A DNA stretch of 64,000 bases from Clonostachys chloroleuca (Eukaryota; Ascomycota; Sordariomycetes; Hypocreales; Bionectriaceae), in the NCBI GenBank assembly GCA_037952775.1, contig JBANAY010000003.1, positions 31,186,001 to 31,250,000 of the forward strand, in the 5' to 3' direction. Positions 21,963-33,343 of the stretch are shown in pieces. The notes under the pieces were generated by a model, which worked only from the letters and a program-made list of their open reading frames with translations, ran no database searches and was not told the origin of the DNA. The position numbers and the translations under genes are program-made. Position 1 is the first letter of the stretch. Each line of letters begins with the position of its first letter.

Positions 21963-24505
21963 CTACATAAATTGAAAGAAATTGAAGGTTCCCTCTTCGA
22001 AGTTTGTATCTATGCCAAAATCAATCTCATCAATGTTTTGCAAACCTGAAAGTTCTCCTTCTGGGTCTTCAAACTGAGACTGGCCCAAATTCCGTCCGAC
22101 GTTGAAAGCATCTCTATCAACATCAATCATCGCATCCGAGGGTGTTCTGCTTGAACTTGTAAAGTTGGAAGCCCACGCAGACGTGTTAGAAGAGTCCGCA
22201 TAAGAAGAGGGTTGGTTATCGCTTGAAACCCAGGCCCAGGTCATGGGGTCACGAGATTCGCTCTCAACCACGCTCCCCGACCTACCAAGTGAGAAGGCCG
22301 ACGGGGTAGTTTGAGAAGCAGATCCACCCTTGGTGTTCCTTTCCAGAGAAATCCTATTCATTTCCTCCTCTCGGTGCTTTTTAGCCGCATTGACCAAGCC
22401 GAAAACGGCCGGCTTGAGCGGATTTCTGTTCAGCAGTGCATCAGGCGTCCCGTCAAGAAACTTCATGGCAATCTTCCACGCTTTCTCAGCAACAGCGGTC
22501 CACGGACCGAAGCGCAGTTGAGCAAACACAATACAAGCTGCGTGCCATTGATGGTAGTTGATAGCTACCCAGCTCCATTGCCGCGTGGCAGGATCAGTCT
22601 TCCACTTTTGCATGACCTCGAGGCATCTGAAAGCCGACTTAAAAGACTGATGCCTGACTAGTTCGGTCGACATTCCGGGGTGCCTAAAGAGGTCTCTATG
22701 ATGGAGAACGAGAGTCAACTGATCCAACAGAACCTCAATGATCAGCCGCATTGTGGTCGTCAGGAGTCGCGGTGGCTCTGGCTGCGCAAGAGTTTCTCCA
22801 AGGAGCTTGGACCGCAGACGCGCAACCGACGCCAACCCACGCTCTTTTGCCTTGTCTCCCTCTGCGCTGGTATCCATAAGATCCGCAACAGATTTATGGA
22901 GTCTCCGAGCCTCACGCCAGACGCCGCAGTGTGCCAACATATAGCTCGACTCTGTGAAGCCCTCTCGGCCAACGGGCTCGTTCGTCATGCCGGGGAATAT
23001 GTCGCCGTCGTTGACGTTGGCAGGCTCGCGTGTGTCGAAAATGCTCTCGGAAAGCGCCATTTCGGGAACATCACACTGGCTCACGCGGTTGTCAACGAAG
23101 CAAATGTGCCACCAGAGCCTTCGTCGCATCTCCGAATCGAAGTGGTCAACGTTGGGAAACTTAGACCCGTCGCGATGAAGTCCCATTGACACTGCCGACC
23201 GAACCAGGATGCCCGTCATGGTCCACATGGCTCTCACTCCGTAATGGTGTCCTGCGACATCAAGGTACAGCACGAACGCTTGAGCAACAGTTATGGACGT
23301 GGTATCCAACACGCCAGCGCTTGCGAGAGATTCTTCTGTTCCTTGGAGTAGGGACAATACCATGTCGTCCTTGCATTCGTGAAAGTTCTCTTGGACCTGC
23401 GCTTTTATCAGTCAAATCCTATTCGAATGGTATATCGATTCCTACCTCGGCGTCACTGAGGGAAGTGATGGCGGCGAGAGATATCGCAAACATCAAAGCC
23501 CGCATTCCAGAACCTGGAGGCTCAAATCTACCCTTTGATTGTCGAATGACCTTGTCCATGGTCGGGACGTGTAAAATCTTGATCATCGGATCGACGTTTT
23601 CGACGAACACCTGCCAGATGTAGGGCACTTGGGACGGCAGAGGCTGCGATACGTCCTCCGAAGGTCGCCCTCTCATTCTGCAAAAGATAGGAGTGTGGCT
23701 GACATCCCTGACGGAAACAGCGACTTCTTGTTGGAGCCGTTGGTGGTGATCGTCATCTTCAAATGCTTGCCGCACACTTTTGACCTGTCAAACAGGCATG
23801 TTAGATAAGGTGTTCATGTGTTTGGGGACAAGACGACTGTACCTCGTTGTTGAAAATTGACCAGAACTTATTCCCAACATAAAGGCTACCACCCTCATGT
23901 AGATGCAGTCTCCCAAAATCATTCACAAGTTCGCCATTGCCATTGTCAGCACCAGAAGCACCAAGGGACGAGTCCCAGCCAACAGGGTCGATGCTCCCAC
24001 CACTGGGGATGGCCTCAAGCCGCACCTGCGAGCTCAGTTTATCCACGACATCTTCCAAATATCTTAGACGATTGATTAATTCAGCGCGTTTCTCCCCCGA
24101 CGTAAGTGTGTGGGCCGGAGACGGATGATGCTGCCGGGTGGGCATCCGCCCAGACACCGGATACGAGCAATCGACACCGGACTTTGAACAGAGTGCGCAG
24201 GGTTTGCGTCTATTGCAGCGAGCCTTGCGGCGGCGGCAATGGAAGCAGCTCCACGGGCTGACAATCTCGGATGGCTCGTGGTCCCCTGTTCGGCTAGATG
24301 CACCAGGTTCTGTGGCTTCGCAGCCAATTGGGATATTCATTTTCGAAGAAACGTTCAGTGAGGTCGGAGCTGTATCTGAGGGAGATGATTGAGATGATTC
24401 CGAACGACACATCAACGGAAGGGTATACGGACCTCCTGTCTTGGTCCGTCTGACAGCAATGGAACAAGGCTTTGTAAGCGACAGACAGTCTGGCCTTCGT
24501 GACAT
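21963..24505 (-). CDS. Zn(II)2Cys6 transcription factor
   Basis: Nuclear regulator, intact. Exons 23843-24505, 23446-23784 and 21963-23396 give 811 residues in phase. The start is the first in-frame ATG (24505); the frame is open upstream but without ATG. The DNA-binding cluster is complete: CFHCRRRKARC, then KPCALC and SGVDC, followed by a short linker and a coiled coil (LINRLRYLEDVVDKLSSQV). The fungal_trans middle-homology region includes FVENVDPMIKILHVPT, WTMTGILVRSAVSMGLHRDG and RRRLWWHICFVDNR. The C-terminus is rich in Ser and acidic residues, as in activation domains. Its position between P450/PLP-enzyme genes and a GST suggests a local regulator, but this is inference. Its 5' leader resembles a segment at 26578-26686. 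Confidence 0.92.
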
Positions 24506-24600
24506 TGTGGGTCGAATAGCAGGCAAATTATAAATCAAGCTCCGCCGCGTTTTGGTCCGGTTTCCGTGTCCGTCAGATCGGATTCTGCAGCCTCCGATCC
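24467..24600. repeat. Leader repeat, copy A (5' end of the zinc-cluster regulator)
   Basis: This segment covers the first codons and leader of the regulator gene. It resembles 26578-26686. In the core (24554-24600 against 26641-26686) 39 of 47 aligned columns agree, including tgtccgtcag and ctgcagcctccga. Weaker similarity (ctttgtaagcg, aggcaaattataaat) runs further towards the coding region. It is a duplicated leader or promoter; CGG/CCG triplets could bind zinc-cluster regulators. Confidence 0.65.
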
Positions 24601-25028
24601 CCAGTCCAAGAGCCAACGACGATTAGTGCATAATTGCAACTGCCCATCAGCCTGTGCGCATTAATCAAACTGCGTATCTTCTAACGGTAACTTTAAGGGC
24701 TATTTCCCTCATAACTAGAAACTCTTAGTATTCCTTCAGCCAGGTGAATGCAAGCAACTTCGTTTTCAAGTTAGGGTACGTGGGCGTGTTGAAAGAAGCG
24801 CAGACTTGGCTCTGATGTTCGTCTAAATAACCTGGTTTTTTTATTATTAAATACAATTAATCAACAGGGGGGAAATGCCTAAGCGCCCACTAAAAGCAGT
24901 ATCTTCATGTCATGAACCGATCTCATGCTTCTGCGGTCGAATTCCCCATTCGCCTTTTTACTTGGGCAATCGGCCGCCCTCACAGTTTGACTTCCAGCCT
25001 GTCAATATGAGCTAAGTGAATCGACAGA
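24601..25028. other. Intergenic between regulator start and broken gene end
   Basis: Upstream of the rest of the regulator leader and downstream of the broken gene's stop. It is AT-rich around 24.7-24.9 kb (runs of t and a). Apart from the leader repeat at its edge, nothing was recognised. Confidence 0.45.
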
Positions 25029-26353
25029 TCAATCAGATTCGTCTTCTTCAGTCGTCACATCCAGGTCGTCGGGCCCGTAGCTCGAGTTCGACTTGCCCTG
25101 CCACTGAGACCCTTTTTCCAGACCAGCTTGAATGGCTTCAAAAACTTACACGTCTCCAAGCCCCTTCAGTTCACTTCCATTCGCATGCGGAGTAGACTCG
25201 TCGCCAGTTCGAGCATTCTGAGCTGTGCTTGTCTTTTCGCTATCCCGACGAGAGTACAAGTCTTGGGGCAGAATCGGTGTAGCTGCTGTCTTTTCGATCT
25301 GTAGTTCATTTCTAGATTTGTCATATTTGATCGTGACGCTTCCGGCACATTCTTTGGCCGTCGACACGATTTTCTGGATCAGCCCGCCGAGCGTCTTGAG
25401 GTCTTCTTCGTGTTGAGACTCCCAGACCTTGATCTCAGCAGTGATGTCTTCGACCTGTGGTTTCTGAAGGTGCCTCTGTTGTGATATGCTCGGACGAGCA
25501 TGGGTGTCTGGGAAACCCCCAGCTGGGCTGCGACATCTGAGATCTCAAGACGCCTCGTCATTGCGCGAGTTTTAATTTCCAGTGTGGATTCTATAGGCAC
25601 CTCCTTGCCGACATGGCACATGGATAGCTTGGACCCAGTAATGGCGTGGCCAACGGTAGTAGGAGAGACAGACAAGGTGCTCAACATACGATCGAGACTA
25701 ATCTCGTCCTGTGTCTTGCGTGGACTTGCGTCGGGAGAGGGAAGGGTCTTCACGTAGCCATCTGTTTCATGTCGCAAGACGAATTTCAACCCGCCGAAAG
25801 AATACGAGATGATTCTGTGATGGCCGGTGCTTCTAGCAATCTCAGAGGACGTAGACAACTTCTCGAAGTTGTGGCCAAAGCCCCGAAACTGGCCGGGCTT
25901 GATGATCTCGTAGGTCGCAGTTTCGTCGCGAGAGAAGATGATGGTTTTGCCAATAACCTCGGCCCTGATTGTAAATGGCTGGGGACCGAACTTGTTCAGC
26001 TTTGGGTTCACGAAGTATAGCAACTTCCGGATATTATTGCGGTCTGTAATGACGTCGACGGAGGAGATGTCGAAGCTCGGGTTTGCGTAGAAGAGAGCTC
26101 GAAACAGTGGCTCGAGAGGACCATCCGGGTGTCTGGCGGCATTCTGGGCGATGTACACAAATCCAGAATCTTGGGGAAATTTCTGGGGAGACTTTGGAGG
26201 CGTCCATGAAGGTGGGCTTCCAGGGACAGCGATGGTGGGCTCGGCTGCTTCGATCCAGTTGTACGAGGAGAGGTGGGTTACATCAGTTATGGAGGAGGCG
26301 GTGGCGACGGATGATCCCAAGGCTTGGGGATGTGAGCGGGGGATGGTAGCCAT
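25029..26353 (-). pseudogene. Broken member of the fungal family often labelled 'geranylgeranyl pyrophosphate synthetase'
   Basis: Single-exon gene of a fungal protein family with no proven function. The common database label is a probable misannotation: no DDxxD prenyl-transferase motif is visible. Family blocks are clear: THLSSYNWIEA, TIAVPGSPPSWTPPK, GFVYIAQNAARHP, DVITDRNNIRKLL and TGHHRIISYSFGGLKFVLR. Two lesions follow. Near 25464-25467 one base is missing after RAYHNRGTF; the proper frame then resumes with KPQVEDITAEIKVWE. At 25146-25148 an in-frame TAA follows LKGLGDV, and the same frame continues through EAIQAGLEKGSQWQGKSN to a natural stop at 25029. An original CAA changed to TAA would explain it. 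A 48-base intron removing the TAA is formally possible, but the skipped codons look like family sequence. Total is one base short of 442 codons. Confidence 0.78.
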
Positions 26354-26888
26354 GGCTTTTGACGATTTCAAAGCAGCCCGAGGTTCTCAAGTTGGCATGT
26401 TTTGGGATTGTGAGGAGGAGGTGAGGACGCGATTTAGAGGTCAGGTTTGACGTCAGAGAAGGCTGCGGAATCGGTACCTGAGGCACCAACTCCTCTGTCG
26501 TTGCCATTCAAAGAGAGTCGCGTTTGTGTAACATGAAATTTCAATGGTGAACATAAACATGAACATGAGGCTATCAGGGCCTTTGTAAGCGCCATGTTAT
26601 GTGGTCCTGGCGGTGGGGCAGATACAAATAAGCAGAAGCTGGTCCGGGTTCCATGTCCGTCAGTCCGGTCCTGCAGCCTCCGACTCCAACTCACGACGGA
26701 TCAATGATCGATGGTCCGTTGCGAGCCAAAGAATCCGTACCGCCCAGGGGTAGAGGCTGAGGTAGAAATATCATGATTCGATATAAATTAGACCAACATG
26801 ACACTCCAGGCAAGATCTGAATATCTAGCACACTCACATCAACCACAGCACGCCATCACCAAAGCTACAAACCCCCAAGACAAACAAT
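26354..26888. other. Divergent intergenic region between broken gene and GST
   Basis: Between the leftward broken gene and the rightward GST, so it should hold both promoters. It contains leader-repeat copy B (26578-26686). Another feature is the C/A-rich leader just before the GST start (cacatcaaccacagcacgcc). No further gene was seen. Confidence 0.5.
26578..26686. repeat. Leader repeat, copy B
   Basis: Counterpart of 24467-24600, in the same orientation. The core ggtccgggttcc/tgtccgtcag/ctgcagcctccga lies at 26641-26686. It is about 200 bases upstream of the GST start and about 290 bases upstream of the broken gene's start. Read on the minus strand it even keeps an ATG and ..LTK codons like those of the regulator's first exon, so it may be a relic of a duplicated 5' end. 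Confidence 0.6.
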
Positions 26889-27667
26889 ATGTCTGAGCTA
26901 CAGCCTCTTATTGTCTACGGATGCGGCCACACCCCCAACCCTTGGAAGGTTGTTATCATCATTGAAGAACTCGGCCTCCCGTATGTGGTCGAGCAAGTCG
27001 ACATCAGAACCATCAAAGACGAACCTTACATCTCGCTCAATCCCAACGGCCGTCTCCCTGCCTTTAAGGACCCCAACAACAATGACATCGTGCTCTTCGA
27101 AGTAAGTGACAGCAGATTTCTGACTAAAAGAGGAGGATAAGAATGTGAAGAAAGTAGTCGGTAAGCTAACTGAATCAGTCCGGAGCCATCATCGACTACA
27201 TAATCGAGGTCTACGACAAAAAAGCCCTGCTTCACTATGCCTCCGGGCCCGAGAAGCACATCACCCGCTGCTGGGAGCACTTCCAGATGAGCGGGCAGGG
27301 CCCATACTTTGGCCAGAAGATTTGGTTCGAGAAGTTCCATCCGCAGCGTCTGCCGACCGCGATTGAGCGCTATCTCAACGAGATGAAGCGTGTTATCGGT
27401 GTCATCGATAGTCACCTTGCCAAGAAGGGTACCGACTACTTGGTGGGGGACAAGGTGACATATGCAGACCTCATGTTCCTTCCTTACTTTACTGCTTTGC
27501 CCAATCTGGTTCCAGAGCTGGATTTCACCAAGTATCCGCAGTACAACGCCTGGCTGGAGAGGCTGGTCACTCGCCCGATCACCTCGAAGGTCTTGGAGAG
27601 GTTGGCGGAGGCCGCTGCTAAGGGCACCATTCCCGCGGTGAAGCAGGTGGCAGTTGTCGAGGTCTAG
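26889..27667 (+). CDS. Glutathione S-transferase (Ure2p-like)
   Basis: Soluble detoxification enzyme that conjugates glutathione to electrophiles. Exons 26889-27101 and 27179-27667 (intron with a GCTAAC branch site) give 233 residues, a normal GST length. The N-terminal thioredoxin-like domain shows GHTPNPWKVVIIIEELGLPY, SLNPNGRLPAFKD and, across the splice, LFESGAIIDYI, where Glu-Ser binds the glutathione gamma-glutamyl group. The C-terminal helical domain includes MSGQGPYFGQK, DYLVGDKVTYADLMFLPY and YPQYNAWLERLVTRP. This pattern is that of the Ure2p-like fungal GSTs. Neighbouring P450 and zinc-cluster regulator genes fit a xenobiotic or secondary-metabolite role, but its substrate is unknown. 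Confidence 0.93.
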
Positions 27668-28618
27668 ACTTTAGGATCGTCACATTGTCGGTGAGATATC
27701 TTGGGGCCATGTTGGCTAGGTACATGTAGCTTTGTTCGGCATATTACATTTGAGACTGGATAATATACATGTGTTTACACCTAGCTATATCCAAAGCTCG
27801 AGATTAATGGACCATTAGTCCACAAATACATCATCACTCATGTGGTTTTCTTCTACAAGATGTGCCTCACCGTGATGATCATCTCCCTGCTCTAGGGTAG
27901 CTCATTACGGAAGATTATACGCCGTGATCAATCACTAGAAAGAAATGACGCTACTGGCCGGAAGAAGCTCGTGGCTGTGGCTGTGCCCAGTACATAATCG
28001 GGCCTAAATAATGTTAGCGGTAGGCTTTGCTGAGACAGGCCAATCTTGGACTGTTTTAGACTCGTGGCCCGTCTCCCGCGGACCATTTACATTAATACCT
28101 TATTTATTATTTTGTTCGTCCGCAATCCGAGGCTGGTCTAGCCCTTCATTTGGGCATCAAGGTTGGATCCGTCAGCCGGCTGTGCCCTCATGCTGACTCT
28201 CCTTCATCATTCAATCACCCGTTATTACTCCTCGGCCTGTCACTCGGCCACAAACTTGATTTCTCCCCTATCCACCCCTTTTCCGCCGCCCGCCACATTC
28301 CATGAACCTCCCGCTCTGGACGTCTGTCCATTTATCGCGCATCTATCCGCTACCGTGGATCGCCGTCTCGGTCGATAATTGCGCATCTGAGCCTTGAATG
28401 ATGGGGTAGGATTCATTGCGAGCCAGCAGTCCCGAGAATCAAGCTGATGGCTTCGCCCGTCGCCCATCGCCAGCGCCCATCCCAACTGGTCGTCATTGCA
28501 GAGTAAATCCACTCTTGAGGGCAGACTCCGTGCCATGTGCATCTGTCCGCCAATGCTGGTTCCTCTCGCGTAGGTTCGGATTGGCCAAGCGATTGCGCGC
28601 ATCTGCAGGTCCTTCACC
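27668..28618. other. Intergenic between GST and CorA
   Basis: About 950 bases: the 3' UTR of the GST and the promoter and leader of the CorA gene. A CT/CG-rich stretch from about 28.2 kb onward is typical of a fungal housekeeping promoter. No ORF with family similarity was seen. Confidence 0.5.
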
Positions 28619-30255
28619 ATGGCCCACTTCCCGGAATCAAGCGGCGACAAGGGGAGAGGCCCCGATGCCCCAAATCCCAATGAACGCTATCGCGACATGC
28701 AGGCAGATGGCGGCAATGCATCGAGGAAGGTCTCCCCGCCGACATCCATCAAGGCTTTCGCTGCCGCTCGTCGGCGGGAGCGTGCAGCCTCCATCACCGA
28801 CAGCGACACCAGTGACTCTGAGAGTGAGACGGCGTCCCTTCGCCGGATCCTGTCTCCATCCAAGATTAGCTACATGAGCGACAAGTTTCCCACTATTGAC
28901 GACAGCTCTGAGAGCTCCTCTTCTGAGGAGTCCGAGGAGGATCGTGTTCGCCTCGAGCGAAATCAACCCCAGCAGCGTCTCTACATCGACTTTGATTTCC
29001 TCGAGAACTTCATCTACGCCAACCAACCGATAGGTGTCTCTGATGAGGTAAGCTCGCCGCGAGGAGGCAATTTCTCGGTCCCTCAAGCCAACGACATACC
29101 TTCATCGCCCAGGCTCAAGGCAAGACCACACCTGTTCAAGCCAAACCGATTTAGTTTCTTTTCCTCCTCACTGGACTCGACCATCCACGCCCCCGAACTG
29201 GCTGACCTTGTCTTGCCTGGCGAGGAAATCCGCAACCTCTTCATCATCCCGGAGGATGAAGGGGGCGCGTGGTGGCTCGACTGCCAGAACGCGACCAAAG
29301 ACGAGGTGCAGAACATATGCACTGCCTTTGGCGTCCACCCGCTGATCATCGAGGACATCGTGACCAAGGATGCGCACGAGAAAATCGAGATGTTCTCTTC
29401 CTACTACCTCGTCTCCTTCCAGTCATTCTACACCGTCACGGAGGACAATGGCGGCGTGGAATATGAGCCCTTCAACATGTACATCCTCGTCTTCCGCGAG
29501 GGTACCTTGAGCTTCAGCTTCTCCCCAAACTCCCACGCGCTCTACGTTCGTCAGAGGATAACTGCCCTGAAGGAGCATGTGTCACTGAGCAGCGACTGGA
29601 TTTGCTATGCTCTCATGTAGGTTCCCGATTCCCATCTGTTTGATGTCGCATCACGCTCACCTCGCCTAGCGATAATATTGTGGATGAGTTTGGGCCAGTC
29701 ATCAGGCAAATCGAGCACGACGTGGACACCCTCGAGGACGACGTCTTCATCATGAGAGACTTCGACTCGACCTCCTTCCTCCTCCGCATCGGCCAGGTCC
29801 GGAACAACATCATCTCCCTGCTGCGTCTCCTCGGTGGCAAGCCCGACGTGCTCCGCAGCTTCACGAAGCGCTGCAACGAGAACTACATCATCACCCCGGG
29901 CATGGACATCGGCATGTACCTCGACGACATCCAGGACCACGTCGTCACCATGGTGGCCAACCTCGGCCATTTCGAGAATATCCTCTCCCGCGCCCACAGC
30001 AACTACCTCGCGACCGTCACCGTCAACGGCCTCAACCAGGGGTCCACCACCAACGAGGTGCTCGGCAAGATCGTGCTGCTGACGTCCATCTTCGTGCCCC
30101 TCCATCTGGTCAGTCTCGTCTTCGGGATGAACGTCCCTGTGCCTTTTGGGGGCGTTGATGAGATGAATCTGGCGCCGTTCTTTGGTATCATTGGGGTCAT
30201 GGCAGTGATTGGTATTGTCGTCATGGCCTGGGCGCGTCACAATCGGTGGATTTAA
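28619..30255 (+). CDS. CorA-type Mg2+ transporter (Alr/Mnr2-like)
   Basis: Divalent cation channel of the plasma or vacuolar membrane. Exons 28619-29616 and 29670-30255 join in phase (53-base intron); 527 residues. The N-terminus is a long polar, Ser/acidic-rich cytosolic region (ITDSDTSDSESET, SSESSSSEESEED). The CorA funnel domain includes WWLDCQNATKDEVQ, FGVHPLIIEDIV, EKIEMFSSYYLVSF and the long helix after DEFGPVIRQIEHDVDTLED. Two C-terminal membrane segments follow (IVLLTSIFVPLHLVSLVFGM and FFGIIGVMAVIGIVVMAWA), with the selectivity signature GMN at the end of the first, in FGMNVPVP. All hallmarks are intact. The fungal subfamily is Alr1/Mnr2-like, judged from the extended N-terminus; membrane location cannot be decided. 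Confidence 0.94.
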
Positions 30256-30424
30256 TAAGGACCAGTCTATAATTTCTCTTTTGTACAATTCACATATCAC
30301 TTTTAGAACATGTAACATAGAGAACCGGTTCTCATTGATATCCGATCTAGCCGAGTAAAGATTTTTTGTTTACATTTCTACCATCACCAGTCCCGTGGCT
30401 GGGGTAGTCTAAGAGCTCGCCTTT

Positions 30425-31298
30425 TTACAACTGACCCTGGTGGGGGATGCCCAGCTCATCGGTGAACGGGTCATCGTCGGCCTCGCGCACGATGATCTCT
30501 GCACCGATGCGGATGGTGTTGTAGAGCTTCTCGCCGTGCCACTTCTTCACCCAAGCCATCATCAGGTCAATGCCGGCGGTTTCCTAGAATTAGAATATCA
30601 GCCCACATCCGAAGTATGTTAGCATCACAAATGTACGTACACCCGAGGAAGACCAGATGTTATCCTCGATAACATATCGAGCGGGCGCCACCCAGGTCAC
30701 ATTGTTCCCGTGCGCAGTGACGAGCGACCAAGCATTCTTGTTGGTAGTCACCCGCCTGCCGTCAAAGATACCCGCGCGGGCGGGGAAGATGGCGCCCGTG
30801 CAGATGGTAATCAAGTAATCCAGCTTGGGGTACACTTTAGCGATGTAGTCGTCCACGTAGGTAAGCGATGTATCCCTCGCCGCAGCGCCGCCAGGCACAA
30901 TCAGCACGTCCAGGTCGAGGTCGTCGTCGAAGCTCGCGGCGCCGACGAATTCGGGAGTGAACGTCGAGTTGTACTTGTTACCCATTGGTGGCGCGACGGG
31001 CACGTTCTTGCCGTCCGGGGTGATGATCTTGACGCTGATGTGTGCGTTGCCGGCGACGAAATACAGGACCTCGAGGGGCCCGTAGATGTCCAGCATGCTG
31101 GCGCCGGGCATGGCGATGACTCCGTAGTTTACGGGGAAGCTCTCTGTATCGTCTACAAGTTAGAACCTCAAACCCTTGTTGACCTTATTGGAGGAATTTG
31201 CTGTTCCTACCATTTCGTGTGTGGAGCTCCGCCGCTGCCGAGGGCAACAGGCCTGCTGCTGCTGCGGCGGCGAGTGTGAAGAGAGTTTTCGCAAGCAT
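30425..31298 (-). CDS. Secreted DJ-1/PfpI family protein
   Basis: Glutamine-amidotransferase-like protein of the DJ-1/PfpI superfamily. Exons 31211-31298, 30641-31152 and 30425-30583 are in phase; 252 residues. Exon 1 encodes an alanine-rich signal peptide (MLAKTLFTLAAAAAAGLLPS...), so the protein is probably exported. The family elbow is ITICTGAIFPARAG with the reactive cysteine, and the acidic residue that assists it is in DIYGPLEVLYF. A later block (NNVTWVAPARYVIEDNIWSS) corresponds to the strand carrying the histidine region. Relatives include putative ThiJ/PfpI proteins and isonitrile hydratase-like enzymes; the substrate is unknown. It is tail-to-tail with CorA, only 170 bases apart. 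Confidence 0.9.
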
Positions 31299-33343
31299 GG
31301 TGGACTTGATTCTCTGTGCCCTTGAATGAGTGAAGAGGCGATATTGTTGCAGTGAGGTGGGAATAAGGTGGCAAGGGAAACCGATGGTTTTATATTCCGA
31401 TCTTGGCCCTATACGCCAAACGACAGGGTTGTGGAGAAGTCCCTGTGTTTCACCAAGCGTGGTTTTGAGCAAGTTTCAGTTGTTTCTGCTCCTGTCGAAG
31501 GACTCGAGCCCTGCACTCTAGCATATTACTGGGCGGTGGATCTCAGGTTTCTTACCCCTGAACATCTGGGAGGAAGCCCACGCGCGTGGGATTCTCCCGG
31601 CCAATCGATCCTCGGAATCCGACTAGGATGTCCAGACGAAACGTGCATAGAGAGATCGCACGCACAATGGCCCCACTCTGGTTACAGATGTCGACGGCGA
31701 TTGGAATAAAGTTTTACATTACAAACAAAACTTTGATAGTATAAAGCGTGAGACCCTGTCGGATACATTCGGTAGCGGGTCTTGATAAATGAGAGGCGAT
31801 GAAGAGAAAACTGATCTGACCTCCATTTGCAACAGGAGAGAAATCAAGCTTGGCAGCAGTCCTGGGTAGGACCGTGGTTTGGGAGCTTGGCAGGGGGAGA
31901 CTACCCTGCTCAACTCATTCTTTATAAATTATCCAACCTTGATATGCATAGAGTTCGTGAGCGTGTGGAGCTCCATTATTGAAAGAGTAATTGTTGCGAA
32001 CCGTTTCATCTCGTTGCGCACGATTTGTCTCCGAATCCTTCGGGGTGGCCCCAAGGAAGATGCGACGGGTTAGAAAGCAAACTCAGCCCACATATTATTC
32101 TCATGTAGAGTTGCCATGCCCAAATTTAAGATGTGTCGGCTGCTCCGGAAGTGCTAACTGAAACAACCTGAAGGAGGATGAGGAAGCTTTGTGCAATCAT
32201 TCAGCCCCATTTCATTCATTTGGCGAGGACGAGATCCATTGAATCTACGCAATTTGTGCAAGAAAGACAATATCTACCCGATTCTGCTCTAGGCTTGCCT
32301 ATTATAGCTGCTGGTATTGCTAATATCCAGGTGGACACGCACAGTCGGCTGTTCGGATTACGGCCAATCTAAACCAGCTGTTGGGTGGCACCCTGATGCC
32401 TTGCATTTGTTTTCCTTTTCCTATACGAGATTTGCAGAAACAAAACTCCGTCTCTTCGAGAATCACGTGAAGTTGAGTTGAAGTACTGAGAGGGCCGAAT
32501 ATCCGCACGGCTGAAAATGGGGTGTACAGGGTGCCGTGCCGTCCAAGTCCAGTTATTGAACTTGTGAGAGATGCTCGCTGCATTCTGCATAGAAGTGTCT
32601 CAACAACGGCTGGCGAGTGAAACAAATATCTTCTAAGTTATGTTACGGCATGGTATATTTCCAATTGACCAAACACACGAACATGTTACAGGCTGCTATG
32701 GATGAAACGGGCCCTCTAGGGGAAGCGAGCGATGGGCGATGTTACTCCGGTCGCGTGCCCTTTGCCGACATTCGCGATATCTTACTACGATTGTTGCAGG
32801 ACATTACTCTAGAGGCATAGTTGAATAAGAGACAAGCGCCCCTGGTCGTCTTTTTCGGCTGATCGTGTTCTCCGAGGTACACGAGCCTCGAGCGATGGGC
32901 TTGTATTCCACATACGACGTTACCCTGAGGAAAACTCAGGATCCCGTCTAGCCATGTGCTTCCTTGCTGTGCTATTGAGCTGGGTTTTGCATACCAGAGC
33001 ATCCGTTTTTTGCCCTCTGATTACTCAAAACCCAGGCATATTTATCTGAGAGGTTCCTAAGCGCTGTATAAAGAACCGTCTGACTTAGTATCCTCTTTTT
33101 CCTACATGGTTTTAAATCTAAGAAGACAACCACCGTAATATGTTGTGGAACCTTTAAAAAAAGGACAGTGTCCAAATCATCTAGGCTAGTTAGAGTATGG
33201 GCTGGAAAAAACCTCTTGCGCAGGACATGCTCGGATGTGGTACGATCAAACGCTAAAATATATATATCATGCGCATCTCAAAGGCCTATCTCCTAGAGAG
33301 TAGGCAGAATCCTGAGTCCTCCAAGGGTTAATAGTGCAGAGCA
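31299..33343. other. 2-kb gap without a recognised gene
   Basis: Open frames up to about 110 codons occur on both strands, but none has recognisable similarity, splice continuity or a protein-like composition. The first few hundred bases should hold the DJ-1 gene promoter. No repeats or transposon ends were recognised. Confidence 0.45.

Noticed and set aside
24541..24616. Longer N-terminus for the zinc-cluster regulator
   Set aside because: The frame is open upstream, but only a TTG is available. The segment belongs to the duplicated non-coding leader, so the ATG at 24505 is preferred.
29605..30318. 237-codon frame antisense to the CorA gene
   Set aside because: It mirrors the strongly codon-biased CorA exon 2; low-complexity His/Asp/Val-rich translation is typical of an antisense shadow.
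30710..31279. 189-codon frame antisense to the DJ-1 gene
   Set aside because: Shadow frame; the minus strand has the signal peptide, the ICTGA motif and good introns.
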